Made by a program: the position numbers and the translations under genes | Notes under the pieces: generated by a model | The model's input: the letters and a program-made list of their open reading frames with translations, nothing else | Databases searched by the model: none | Told to the model about the DNA's origin: nothing | Shown here: one piece after another, positions 9,531 to 17,098 of the stretch | Position numbering within the stretch: position 1 is the first letter of the stretch | How the letters are laid out: each line of letters starts with the position of its first letter | Assembly (NCBI GenBank): GCA_021298815.1 | Contig: JAJTHE010000137.1 | Coordinates: 1 to 52,340 of the forward strand | Direction of reading: 5' to 3' | Source of the DNA: Betaproteobacteria bacterium | GTDB lineage: Bacteria > Pseudomonadota > Gammaproteobacteria > Burkholderiales > CAIKXV01 | Length of the DNA stretch: 52,340 bases

Positions 9531-10466
9531 ATGTCCATGGCCATGCCTGCCGCGTCGCCTCCCCGGATGGGGATCTGGTTCCACCTCGCCCACTTCGCGC
9601 GGATGGTGTTCTGGCTGCTGCTGATCGGGCTGATCCTGATGGCGGTGGCGGGGCGCTTCGACACCTCGCAGCAGCAGGCGCGCACGGCGCTGGTCGAGCA
9701 GTTCCAGGCCGAGCGCAAGTCGCGGGTGATCGCGCTGATCCACCGGCAGGAGCGCGACAGCGTGCTCGGCGTGCAGGTGTCCACCTCGATCGGCATCGAG
9801 GATTCCGAGGCGATCCTGCGGGCGATCCGGTTGACGCCCGATGACCAGCCGATCGACCTGATCCTGCATACGCCGGGCGGGCTGGTTCTGGCCGCCGAGC
9901 AGATCGCGATGGCGCTGGCCGAGCACAAGGGCAAGGTGACGGTGTTCGTGCCGCACTACGCCATGAGCGGCGGCACCCTGATCGCGATGGCGGCGCAGGA
10001 GATCGTGATGGACCGCAACGCGGTGCTCGGCCCGGTCGACCCGCAGATCGGCGGCGTCGCGGCGTCGTCGATCCTGCAGGTGGTGCAGATCAAGAAGGAC
10101 CGCGCCAGCGACGAGACGCTGATCATGGCCGACATGGCGGCCAAGGCGCGGGTGCAGGTGGCGAGCTTCGTCGCCGACCTGCTGTCGCGGCGGATGGAGC
10201 GCAAGCAGGCCGAGGCGCTCGCGGTGGCGATGAGCGAGGGGCGCTGGACGCACGACTTCCCGATCACCGTGTCTTCGGCGAGGCAGCTCGGTTTCCCGGT
10301 CACCACCGACATGCCGCGCGTGGTCTACGACCTGATGGACCTGTATCCGCAGCCCACGGGCGCGCGGCCGTCGGTGCTGTACGTGCCGGTGCGCAACCCG
10401 GGGACGCGGCCCCCGTCCGATGAACTGGGGCCGTCGCAGCCGCCGCCGCAGGGGCCGCGGCAGTAG
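9531..10466 (+). CDS. SDH-family membrane-anchored serine protease (ClpP/SppA-like fold)
   Basis: A 311-residue protein of the serine dehydrogenase proteinase type. One N-terminal transmembrane helix (MVFWLLLIGLILMAVAG, about residues 25-42) precedes a Clp/crotonase-like domain. That domain includes IDLILHTPGGLVLAAEQIA and the nucleophile motif HYAMSGGTLIAMAA (Ser near residue 145), followed by a conserved LGPVDPQIGG loop. It probably acts in membrane protein quality control. A GAGGA site at 9526-9530 abuts the ATG at 9531, so the second ATG at 9537 may be the real start. The C-terminus is Pro-rich. It converges with the gamma-glutamyltransferase gene, with four bases between stops. Confidence 0.85.
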   Translation: MSMAMPAASPPRMGIWFHLAHFARMVFWLLLIGLILMAVAGRFDTSQQQARTALVEQFQAERKSRVIALIHRQERDSVLGVQVSTSIGIEDSEAILRAIRLTPDDQPIDLILHTPGGLVLAAEQIAMALAEHKGKVTVFVPHYAMSGGTLIAMAAQEIVMDRNAVLGPVDPQIGGVAASSILQVVQIKKDRASDETLIMADMAAKARVQVASFVADLLSRRMERKQAEALAVAMSEGRWTHDFPITVSSARQLGFPVTTDMPRVVYDLMDLYPQPTGARPSVLYVPVRNPGTRPPSDELGPSQPPPQGPRQ

Positions 10467-10470
10467 GCCG

Positions 10471-12072
10471 TCACCAGCCGATCGCCGCCCCGTCGCTGCG
10501 CGGGTCGCTCGCGCCCTCGAGCACCCCGCCTGGATGGGCGACGATCGCCCCCGCATGTCCCATGGTCTCGTCGAACGCGCCGTAGACCTCGACCTCGTGG
10601 CCCATCGCGCGCAACGAATCGATCAGCGACGGATCGAAGCGTGACTCGACCTTGAGCGATTGCGTCGCCTGTCCCCAGGTGCGTCCGAGCAGCCAGCGCG
10701 GGGCGCTGACCGCGGCCTGCAGGTCCTGGCCGTAGACCACGTGGCGGGTGAACACTGCGGCCTGGGTCTGCGGCTGGCCTTCGCCGCCCATCGTGCCGTA
10801 GACCATCACCCGGCCTTCGGACAGGTGGGCCATCGCCGGGTTGAGCGTGTGGAAGGGCTTGCGGCCGGGTTCCAGGGTGTTCAGTGCCGAGGCGTCGAGC
10901 GAGAACGAGGCGCCGCGGTTCTGCCAGTTGATGCCGGTGCCGTCGAGCACGATGCCGCTGCCGTACTCGTGGTAGATGCTCTGGATGAAGCTGACCGCGC
11001 GGCCCTCGCCGTCGACCACGCCCATCCATACCGTGTCCGCGGGCGGCTGCGGCGCGGGCCAGGCCAGTGCGTGCTGCAGGTCGATGCGTGCGGCGCAGCG
11101 ATCCATCTCCGCCGGCGCCAGCAGCGATTGCGGATCGACCGTCATGTACTTCGGATCGGTGACATGGCGGTCGCGCATGAAGAACGCCTGCTTGGTCGCC
11201 TCCACCATCCGGTGCACGTAGGCGGCGCTCTCGGCAGGCACGCCCTCGAGGCCGAGCCGGTCGGCGATGCCGAGGATCGCGAGCGACACCATGCCCTGGG
11301 TGGGCGGGGCCATGTTGTAGAGCGTGCCGCGCGAATGGGCGAGGTGCACCGGCGGGCGTTCGGTGGCCTGGTATGCGGCCAGGTCGCCCGCCGAGACCGG
11401 GCTGCCCAGCGCCTTCAGGTCGGCGGCGATGCTCGCGGCGAGTTCGCCGCGGTAGAAGTCGGCGGTGCCCGCGCTGGCGATGCGCGACAGGGTCGCCGCG
11501 ATCTTCGATTGCACCAGCAGCGAGCCTGGCCGGGGCACGTCGCCGTCCGGCATGAAGCGCGCGGCGAAGCCGGGCTGGTCGCGGATCTCGGCGAGCTTGG
11601 TCGTCGTGGTGTTCGCGTAGCTGTGGGTCACCGCATGGCCGTGCGCAGCGTAGTGGATCGCATCGGCGAGCAGGCGCGACAGCGGCAGCCGGCCGCCGAA
11701 CCGCGTGCCTGACATCTGGTGCGCGAGGCCCCATCCGGCGATGGTGCCTGCCACGGTGTTCGCTGCCAGCGGCCCGCGCGTGGGAATCGCGGTGACCGCG
11801 TGCGCGGCATACCACTGCCGGCTTGCAGCCATCGCCGCCGGCCCGCAGGCGTCGATCGTGGTCACCGGCTTGCCCGGTTCATGCACCAGCCAGAACGCAT
11901 CGCCGCCGATGCCGTTCATGTGCGGATAGACCACCGAGATGGTCGCCGCGGCAGCGATCATCGCCTCGAGCGCATTGCCGCCCTCGCGCAGGACTGCGAC
12001 CGCCGATTCGCTGGCCAGGGAGTGAGGCGCCGTCGCCATGCCGCGCGTCGCACGGGAAGTCTGTATTGCCAC
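10471..12072 (-). CDS. gamma-glutamyltransferase family protein
   Basis: A 533-residue Ntn-hydrolase. The N-terminus has the family segment HSLASESAVAVLREGGNALEA and the conserved GIGGDAFW. The autoprocessing Thr is retained in DTVWMGVVDGEG near residue 345, though the usual TTH triplet reads TVW. The segment GTGINWQNRG follows. No signal peptide is visible, as in the cytoplasmic YwrD-like branch, which may act on other gamma-glutamyl or amide substrates. The start codon is GTG (complement of 12070-12072); an ATG 11 codons later is an alternative. The next feature upstream is a REP-type hairpin about 60 bp away. Confidence 0.88.
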   Translation of the reverse strand: MAIQTSRATRGMATAPHSLASESAVAVLREGGNALEAMIAAAATISVVYPHMNGIGGDAFWLVHEPGKPVTTIDACGPAAMAASRQWYAAHAVTAIPTRGPLAANTVAGTIAGWGLAHQMSGTRFGGRLPLSRLLADAIHYAAHGHAVTHSYANTTTTKLAEIRDQPGFAARFMPDGDVPRPGSLLVQSKIAATLSRIASAGTADFYRGELAASIAADLKALGSPVSAGDLAAYQATERPPVHLAHSRGTLYNMAPPTQGMVSLAILGIADRLGLEGVPAESAAYVHRMVEATKQAFFMRDRHVTDPKYMTVDPQSLLAPAEMDRCAARIDLQHALAWPAPQPPADTVWMGVVDGEGRAVSFIQSIYHEYGSGIVLDGTGINWQNRGASFSLDASALNTLEPGRKPFHTLNPAMAHLSEGRVMVYGTMGGEGQPQTQAAVFTRHVVYGQDLQAAVSAPRWLLGRTWGQATQSLKVESRFDPSLIDSLRAMGHEVEVYGAFDETMGHAGAIVAHPGGVLEGASDPRSDGAAIGW

Positions 12073-12123
12073 GATGCCGGTCCTCGAACGATATCCGCCG
12101 AAGCTTACCGGAAGCGCCGAATG

Positions 12124-12203
12124 AATCGGGTCCGAATAAATCGGGTCAGAGACGATTTACCATCCGATCACGCGGTCATTAATTCGTCTCTGACCCGATT
12201 TAT
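12124..12203. repeat. REP-type hairpin (REPIN), AAATCGGG variant
   Basis: A perfect 20-bp inverted repeat at 12136-12155 and 12184-12203 (arm ATAAATCGGGTCAGAGACGA) encloses a 28-nt loop. The nine-base start of the arm, AATCGGGTC, is also present at 12124-12132, 15 bp before its place in the arm. The core is the same as at 4074 and 25023, but the outer stem differs and both arms match each other. It lies between divergent genes (gamma-glutamyltransferase and amidohydrolase). Confidence 0.88.
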
Positions 12204-12261
12204 CTCGCCCTGTCCGGGAAAATGGGTCAGGCCCGGATTTCAGCCTCAAGGAGTGGATGCG

Positions 12262-13500
12262 ATGGATACCCTGCTGCGCAATGCGCGCATTCTCGGCCGC
12301 GATTACGCGGTAACGTTCGATGTCGGTATCGAGGCAGGGCGGATCTCGGCGATCGAGCCGGCGGGGGTGATGCCCGCGCGCGGAGCAGCCAGGCCGATCG
12401 ACCTCGACGGACGCCTGCTCGCGCCCAGTTTCGTCGAGACGCACATCCATCTCGACAAGAGCTGCATCCTGGACCGCTGCACCTCGGAGAAGGGCACGCT
12501 CGACGAGGCGATCTCGCAGGTGGCGCTGCAGAAGCAGTCGTTCACGGCCGAGGATGTTGCCGGTCGCGCGCGGCGCACGCTGGAGAAGGCGATCGCCCAG
12601 GGGACTGGCGTGATGCGCACCCATGTCGAGGTGGATCCGGTGGTCGGGCTGCGCGGGCTGGATGGCGTCATGTCGCTGGTCGACGAGTACCGCTGGGCGA
12701 TCGACATCGAGGTCTGCGTGTTCCCGCAGGAGGGGCTGCTCAACAACCCGGGTACCGACGAACTGCTGGTCGCGGGGATGAAGCAGGGTGCGCGCGTGAT
12801 CGGTGCAGCGCCGTACTGCGACAGCGACCCGCATGCGCAGATCGACCGCATCTTCGAGATCGCGCGCGAGTTCGATGCCGACATCGACATGCACCTCGAC
12901 TTCGGCATGGCCACCGACCACATGGACATCGAGTACGTGTGCGAAGCGACCGAGAAGCACGGCTACGGCGGGCGCGTGGCCATCGGCCATGTCACCAAGC
13001 TCGCGCTGGTCGAGCCGGAGCGCTTCGCCCGCATCGCGAAGACGTTGGCCGATGCCGGCGTGGCGGTGACCGTTCTGCCGGCGACCGACCTCTACCTGAT
13101 GGGTCGCGACCGCACGCACGCGAAGCTGCGCAGCGTGCTGCCGGTGCACGCGCTGCTCGCGCATGGCGTGAACGGCAACCTGTCGAGCAACAACATCCTG
13201 AATCCGTTCACGCCGTTCGGCGACTGCTCGCTGCTGCGCATGGCCAACCTGTACGCGAACATCTGCCATGTCGGCCGGCGCGACGAGATCCGCGAATGCT
13301 TCGAGATGGTGACCCGCCGCTCGGCGAAGCTGCTGCGCCGGGACGACTACGGCGTGGACGTCGGCCGCGCCGCCGACCTGGTGGTGATCGACACCACCGC
13401 GCCGGAGCATGCAGTGGCCGAACTGCCTGCGGTGCTGATGGGCTTCAAGCAGGGCCGGATGACCTTTTCGCGCCAGCCGGTTACTCTCTTTCGTCCCTGA
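12262..13500 (+). CDS. amidohydrolase, cytosine deaminase / AtzC-like
   Basis: A 412-residue metal-dependent hydrolase of the COG0402 type. The metal motif THIHLDKS is near residue 60. Other ligand segments are DIDMHLDFG, VAIGHVTKLA (His near 242) and LPATDLYLMGRDRTH. These resemble cytosine deaminase and N-isopropylammelide hydrolase more than dihydroorotase. An AAGGAG site precedes the ATG at 12262, while the frame stays open far upstream. The stop is 15 bp before an amidase gene, so the pair likely removes ring or amide nitrogen from the same compound. The substrate is unknown. Confidence 0.85.
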   Translation: MDTLLRNARILGRDYAVTFDVGIEAGRISAIEPAGVMPARGAARPIDLDGRLLAPSFVETHIHLDKSCILDRCTSEKGTLDEAISQVALQKQSFTAEDVAGRARRTLEKAIAQGTGVMRTHVEVDPVVGLRGLDGVMSLVDEYRWAIDIEVCVFPQEGLLNNPGTDELLVAGMKQGARVIGAAPYCDSDPHAQIDRIFEIAREFDADIDMHLDFGMATDHMDIEYVCEATEKHGYGGRVAIGHVTKLALVEPERFARIAKTLADAGVAVTVLPATDLYLMGRDRTHAKLRSVLPVHALLAHGVNGNLSSNNILNPFTPFGDCSLLRMANLYANICHVGRRDEIRECFEMVTRRSAKLLRRDDYGVDVGRAADLVVIDTTAPEHAVAELPAVLMGFKQGRMTFSRQPVTLFRP

Positions 13501-13515
13501 CCCTGCCGACCTGCC

Positions 13516-14700
13516 ATGCCCTCGATCCTCGACCGCGATACCTTCAATTCATTTGTCCGCGAGACCCACGCGGAACTCCCAGGCGCGGCCTCCGGCCCCC
13601 TAGCCGGGCTGACCTTCGGCGCGAAGGACATCTACGATGTCGAGGGGCATCGGTGCACGTTCGGCAATCCGAAGTGGCTCGAGACGCATGCGCCCGCGAA
13701 GCAGACGGCGGCGGCCGTGCGGCAACTGGTCGCGGCCGGCGCAACGCTCGCCGGCAAGACCCAGACCGCCGAGCTGACCTACAGCCTGAACGGCGAGAAC
13801 ATCCACTACGGGTCGGTGCTCAACCCGAATGCGCCGGGACGCGATACCGGCGGCTCGTCCAGCGGTTCGGCCGCGGCGACCGCTGCAGGGCTGGTCGACT
13901 TCGCGCTGGGCAGCGACACCGGCGGTTCGGTGCGCCTGCCGGCGAGCTTCTGCGGGCTTTACGGGATGCGTCCGTCGCACGGCCGCGTGTCGCTCGAGGG
14001 CGCCTGCCCGCTCGGCCCGTCGTTCGATACCGCCGGCTGGTTCGCGCGCGACGCGGCGCTGTTCGAGAAGGTGGGGCGAGTGCTGCTCGGCGACGATGCA
14101 CCGGCTGCGGCGCCGGGCCGGCTGCTGCTGGCGACCGATGCCTTCGAACGCGCAGGCAGCACCGTCGCTGGCGCGCTCGGCGCGGCCGTCGCGAAGGTCG
14201 AGTCGGTGCTGGGCAAGGCCGAAGCGGTGACCGTGGCGACCGAGGGCCTCGACGAATGGGGCATGAACGTGTTCCGCGTCGTGCAGGCGCACGAGGCCTG
14301 GCAGTCGCTCGGCGCATGGATCACCGAGCACAAGCCGCAGATCGGTCCCGGCGTGAAGGAACGTTTCGCCTGGGCCGCGACGGTCGATCGCGGCATGCTG
14401 CTCGCCGCGGCGTCGAAGCGGGAAGAGATTGCCCGCAGGATGGAACGCCTGCTCGCCGGCAACGCCGTGCTGGTGCTGCCCACGGCCCCCGGTATCGCCC
14501 CGAAGATCGGCGCACCGGCGGCCGAGATCGACGACTTCCGCGCGCGCGCGCTGGCGATCCTGTGCATCGCCGGCCTGGCCCGCCTGCCGCAGGTCACCCT
14601 GCCGATGGCCACCTTGGACGGCTGCCCGCTCGGCCTGTCGCTGGTGGCCGCGCGCGGCAACGACACGATGCTGCTCGACCTCGTGCGCAAGCTCGCCTGA
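13516..14700 (+). CDS. amidase signature family hydrolase
   Basis: A 394-residue amidase. The Ser-cisSer-Lys triad is visible: Lys37 in FGAKDIYD, Ser114 in the GGSSSGSAAA signature, and the nucleophile Ser138 in GSDTGGSVR. The spacings are those of the family. The protein lacks extra domains and is a little shorter than GatA or allophanate hydrolase, so it is likely a stand-alone amidase. It follows the amidohydrolase by 15 bp and is followed 11 bp after its stop by a REP-type array. The two genes form a cassette with repeats on both flanks. Confidence 0.9.
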   Translation: MPSILDRDTFNSFVRETHAELPGAASGPLAGLTFGAKDIYDVEGHRCTFGNPKWLETHAPAKQTAAAVRQLVAAGATLAGKTQTAELTYSLNGENIHYGSVLNPNAPGRDTGGSSSGSAAATAAGLVDFALGSDTGGSVRLPASFCGLYGMRPSHGRVSLEGACPLGPSFDTAGWFARDAALFEKVGRVLLGDDAPAAAPGRLLLATDAFERAGSTVAGALGAAVAKVESVLGKAEAVTVATEGLDEWGMNVFRVVQAHEAWQSLGAWITEHKPQIGPGVKERFAWAATVDRGMLLAAASKREEIARRMERLLAGNAVLVLPTAPGIAPKIGAPAAEIDDFRARALAILCIAGLARLPQVTLPMATLDGCPLGLSLVAARGNDTMLLDLVRKLA

Positions 14701-14711
14701 CCGATCCGCGC

Positions 14712-14788
14712 GGAAATCCAGGTCGGAAATCCGGGTCAGAGACGATTTTCCGCATAATTCGTCTCTGACCCGAATTACCCGGATTTCC
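14712..14788. repeat. REP-type hairpin (REPIN), AATCCGGG variant with nested arms
   Basis: The inner arms CGGGTCAGAGACGA (14732-14745) and TCGTCTCTGACCCG (14759-14772) pair perfectly across a 13-nt loop. A second, nested pair, GGAAATCCGGGT (14725-14736) with ACCCGGATTTCC (14777-14788), also matches perfectly. The 13 bases GGAAATCCAGGTC at 14712-14724 are a near-copy of the arm start (one mismatch). The outer stem matches the variant bounding the transposase element at 25023. Confidence 0.85.
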
Positions 14789-14866
14789 GATCGCTTGACG
14801 GAAGTGCCAGACGCGATTTCCATCGTACGTTCGGCCCGCCGGTCGGGATCCGCTCTCGTTCTTGCC

Positions 14867-15247
14867 ATGGCTCCGGCACAGTTCAACGATTTCGACCTGG
14901 CGCCGCGCGTCGTGCTCGGTTCCGGCCTGTCGTTCGCGCCGGGGACCTATTTCCTCGTGCTGGACGGTCCCGCCGTTGGCTTCTTCAACAGTGCAGACCG
15001 GGCCCGAGACGCCTTCGCGACATCCAGCCTGGCGCCCGGCTTCAGCCTGGGCAGCTACTTCTTCACCGATGACCCGGCTGCATTCGCGCCGTCCGGCGCC
15101 TTCACGGCCATCGCCGAACCGGTCCTGTTCGCGTTCGATCTCGATGGCGATACGGCCGTGATCCCGCTGCCTGCCAGCCTGCCGCTGTTGGCGGCCGGCC
15201 TGGCGGTGTTCGGCCTGCTCAGCCGCAAGGCTTCGCGCCCGACCTGA
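14867..15247 (+). CDS. PEP-CTERM-like sorted protein, N-terminally shortened
   Basis: The 126-residue product ends with a VIPLPASLPLLAAGLAVFGL segment and a basic tail (SRKASRPT). This is the layout of a PEP-CTERM/VPLPA-type C-terminal sorting signal read by an exosortase. The body has a beta-rich FAPGTYFLVLDGPAV / FSLGSYFFTDDPAAF pattern. A complete signal peptide is missing, and the REP-type array lies only 78 bp upstream. Either a 5' part was lost when the repeat landed, or a short alternative leader (SGSALVLAMAPAQ) from an upstream non-ATG start is used. No exosortase gene is in the window. The last 29 bases overlap the end of the opposing peroxidase gene. Confidence 0.5.
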   Translation: MAPAQFNDFDLAPRVVLGSGLSFAPGTYFLVLDGPAVGFFNSADRARDAFATSSLAPGFSLGSYFFTDDPAAFAPSGAFTAIAEPVLFAFDLDGDTAVIPLPASLPLLAAGLAVFGLLSRKASRPT

Positions 15248-16574
15248 CCAACTGCGTGCCCCCGGCAGGCGCGGCGGTCGGTGGCCTGCGTATCGGCCCT
15301 GCACGGGTCTCGGTCAGCGTGTGCAGGAACGCCACCAGGTCGGCGATCTCGCGCGCGTCCAGGTTCAACGTGCGCAGCAGGCTGCCGGTCGGCCGTGCGG
15401 GCAGTTCTTCCCCGGGCTCCGCGTGCGGATGCGGTGCGGCGAGGATCAGCTTCTCGTCGGTGATCGTCGAGTAGTGCCGCACCACGTCGGCGAGCGTGAT
15501 GATCGATCCATCGTGCATGTACGGTGCAGTCAGCGCGACGTTGCGCAGCCCTGGCACCTTGAACTGGCCGTAGGCCTCCACGGTCAGCGCGACCCGGCGC
15601 GTGCTCTCCCCGGTCGTGCCCTTGCGGTCGTCGCTGAAGCGGCCGAGCAGCGAGAACCGGCTCGCCTGCACCGCCTTGATGCCGTCGTAGCGACCCCAGT
15701 CGTAACGACCATCCGGTCGCCGCACCGGGATGCCGACCTGGTCGAACTCGCCGTTGCTGAACTGCGGTCCCAGGTGGCAGAGGTTGCACTGTGCGCGGCC
15801 CACGAACAGCCGCAACCCGCGCTTCGCAGCCTCGGGATAGCGGGCCTGGGCCGCCCTGTCGCCGCGCGCCAGCGCGTCGCGGAAGTCGTCGAACGGCGTG
15901 CGGCCGGTGACCAGCGTCGCCTGGAACGCCGCAAGCGCCTTGCCGATGTCGGCCAGTACCTTGTCGTCCTCGACGGCCGCCGGCGATCGACCGAATACCT
16001 GCCGGTAGCTGCATTCGAGGTCGGGCTGGCTGCGCACCAGTGCCGCCACGTGGCGCTCGGAATTGCCCATCTCGCGCGGGTCGGCGAACGGGCGCAGGCT
16101 GGCCGACCACAGGCTGTCGGTGGCACCGGCCCAGCCGAACCAGCGATTGAAGCGCGCGTTCGCCACGCTCGGTGTGTTGCGGTCGGTATCGGCCAGGCCG
16201 GTGGCGGTCGGGCGCCGATCGGTCCAGTGCCATTCGGGGACATGGCAGCTCGCGCAGGAGATCGTGCCGCCGTTCGACAGGCGTGTGTCGAAGAACAGCC
16301 GTTGCCCGAAGGCGGCAGCCCGTGCGGAGGCTGCGACCCGGTTGCTGGCATCGGACATCTGCCGCGGCGGCCACGGACCGTGCTGCAGGATCGACGCAAT
16401 TTCGTCCGGGCTGAAGATCGTTCGCGCAGAAGCAGGGGCGGCAGACGCAGAAGCGATCGCAGCCAGGACCGCAGCGGAGACGACGGTCGACGCCGTGACG
16501 GTGCCAGCGGCCATCGCCGTCCGCGCCGACCCGGCGAGCAGGCTTGCCAGGGCCGCACGCAGCCGTCCGCTCAC
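15219..16574 (-). CDS. di-heme cytochrome c peroxidase / MauG-family protein
   Basis: A 451-residue exported di-heme protein. An Ala-rich signal region ends before RTIFSPDEIA (residue 51). Heme site 1 is CASCH at 107-111 and heme site 2 is CNLCH at 263-267, followed by the distal MHDGSI segment. The spacing fits bacterial cytochrome c peroxidases and MauG-type oxidases. The GTG start at 16574 overlaps the stop of the FixH-like gene (GTGA), so translation is probably coupled. The frame is open well upstream, but only the part after this GTG looks like the family. It may reduce peroxide, or oxidise a protein partner encoded in the same operon. Confidence 0.85.
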   Translation of the reverse strand: MSGRLRAALASLLAGSARTAMAAGTVTASTVVSAAVLAAIASASAAPASARTIFSPDEIASILQHGPWPPRQMSDASNRVAASARAAAFGQRLFFDTRLSNGGTISCASCHVPEWHWTDRRPTATGLADTDRNTPSVANARFNRWFGWAGATDSLWSASLRPFADPREMGNSERHVAALVRSQPDLECSYRQVFGRSPAAVEDDKVLADIGKALAAFQATLVTGRTPFDDFRDALARGDRAAQARYPEAAKRGLRLFVGRAQCNLCHLGPQFSNGEFDQVGIPVRRPDGRYDWGRYDGIKAVQASRFSLLGRFSDDRKGTTGESTRRVALTVEAYGQFKVPGLRNVALTAPYMHDGSIITLADVVRHYSTITDEKLILAAPHPHAEPGEELPARPTGSLLRTLNLDAREIADLVAFLHTLTETRAGPIRRPPTAAPAGGTQLVRSGAKPCG

Positions 16575-17098
16575 CGCACCATCACCGCCTGCGTCGCGCG
16601 CTCCGGCTTGTCGCCGCCGCTGCGCACGTCGAACACCAGCTCCCAGCTGCCCGGCATGTGGAACAGCAGGCCTTCCGCGCGGTAGCGGTTCTCGCCGACC
16701 GGCTTGATGCCGGCCTTGTAGTTCATGCCGTGGCCATGGGACGGCATGCGCGCGTCGACCGCGATGCCCGATGCTGCCGGTGCCCCGGGCTTCGCGCACG
16801 CAACGATGTCGATCGCGAAATGCCGTCCGACCAGGATCTTCTGCGGATCGGCGCGCCACGCGATCACATGGCGCGCGGTCTCGGTGCGCCGGGCACCGGC
16901 GAGGTCGGCGCCGCAGGCGGCGCTGCCGCTGGCTGCGGCGGCGCCGGACGCCGTCGCCGGGGCGTCCGCGGCGAGGAGCGGGGCTGCGCCCGACAGCAGC
17001 GCCAGCCCCGCCGCACACGCGAGCCACGCCAGCCATGCCGGCCGGTCCAGCCGCGCGGTCCGCCGCAGCCATCCCGCATGCGCGGCCGCGCCCCGCAT
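16571..17098 (-). CDS. FixH/YtkA-like secreted or membrane-anchored protein
   Basis: A 175-residue protein. An N-terminal hydrophobic segment (WLAWLACAAGLALLSGAAPLLAA) acts as signal or anchor. After a low-complexity Ala/Ser linker comes an immunoglobulin-like domain with FAIDIVACAKPG, the His/Met-rich MPSHGHGMNYK and GLLFHMPGSWELVFDV. The MPxHGHGM element is typical of FixH/YtkA domains and could bind copper. The ATG shares one base with the Kelch gene stop (TGATG) and its end overlaps the di-heme peroxidase start, so it is the middle gene of a tight secreted three-gene operon. Confidence 0.7.
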   Translation of the reverse strand: MRGAAAHAGWLRRTARLDRPAWLAWLACAAGLALLSGAAPLLAADAPATASGAAAASGSAACGADLAGARRTETARHVIAWRADPQKILVGRHFAIDIVACAKPGAPAASGIAVDARMPSHGHGMNYKAGIKPVGENRYRAEGLLFHMPGSWELVFDVRSGGDKPERATQAVMVR

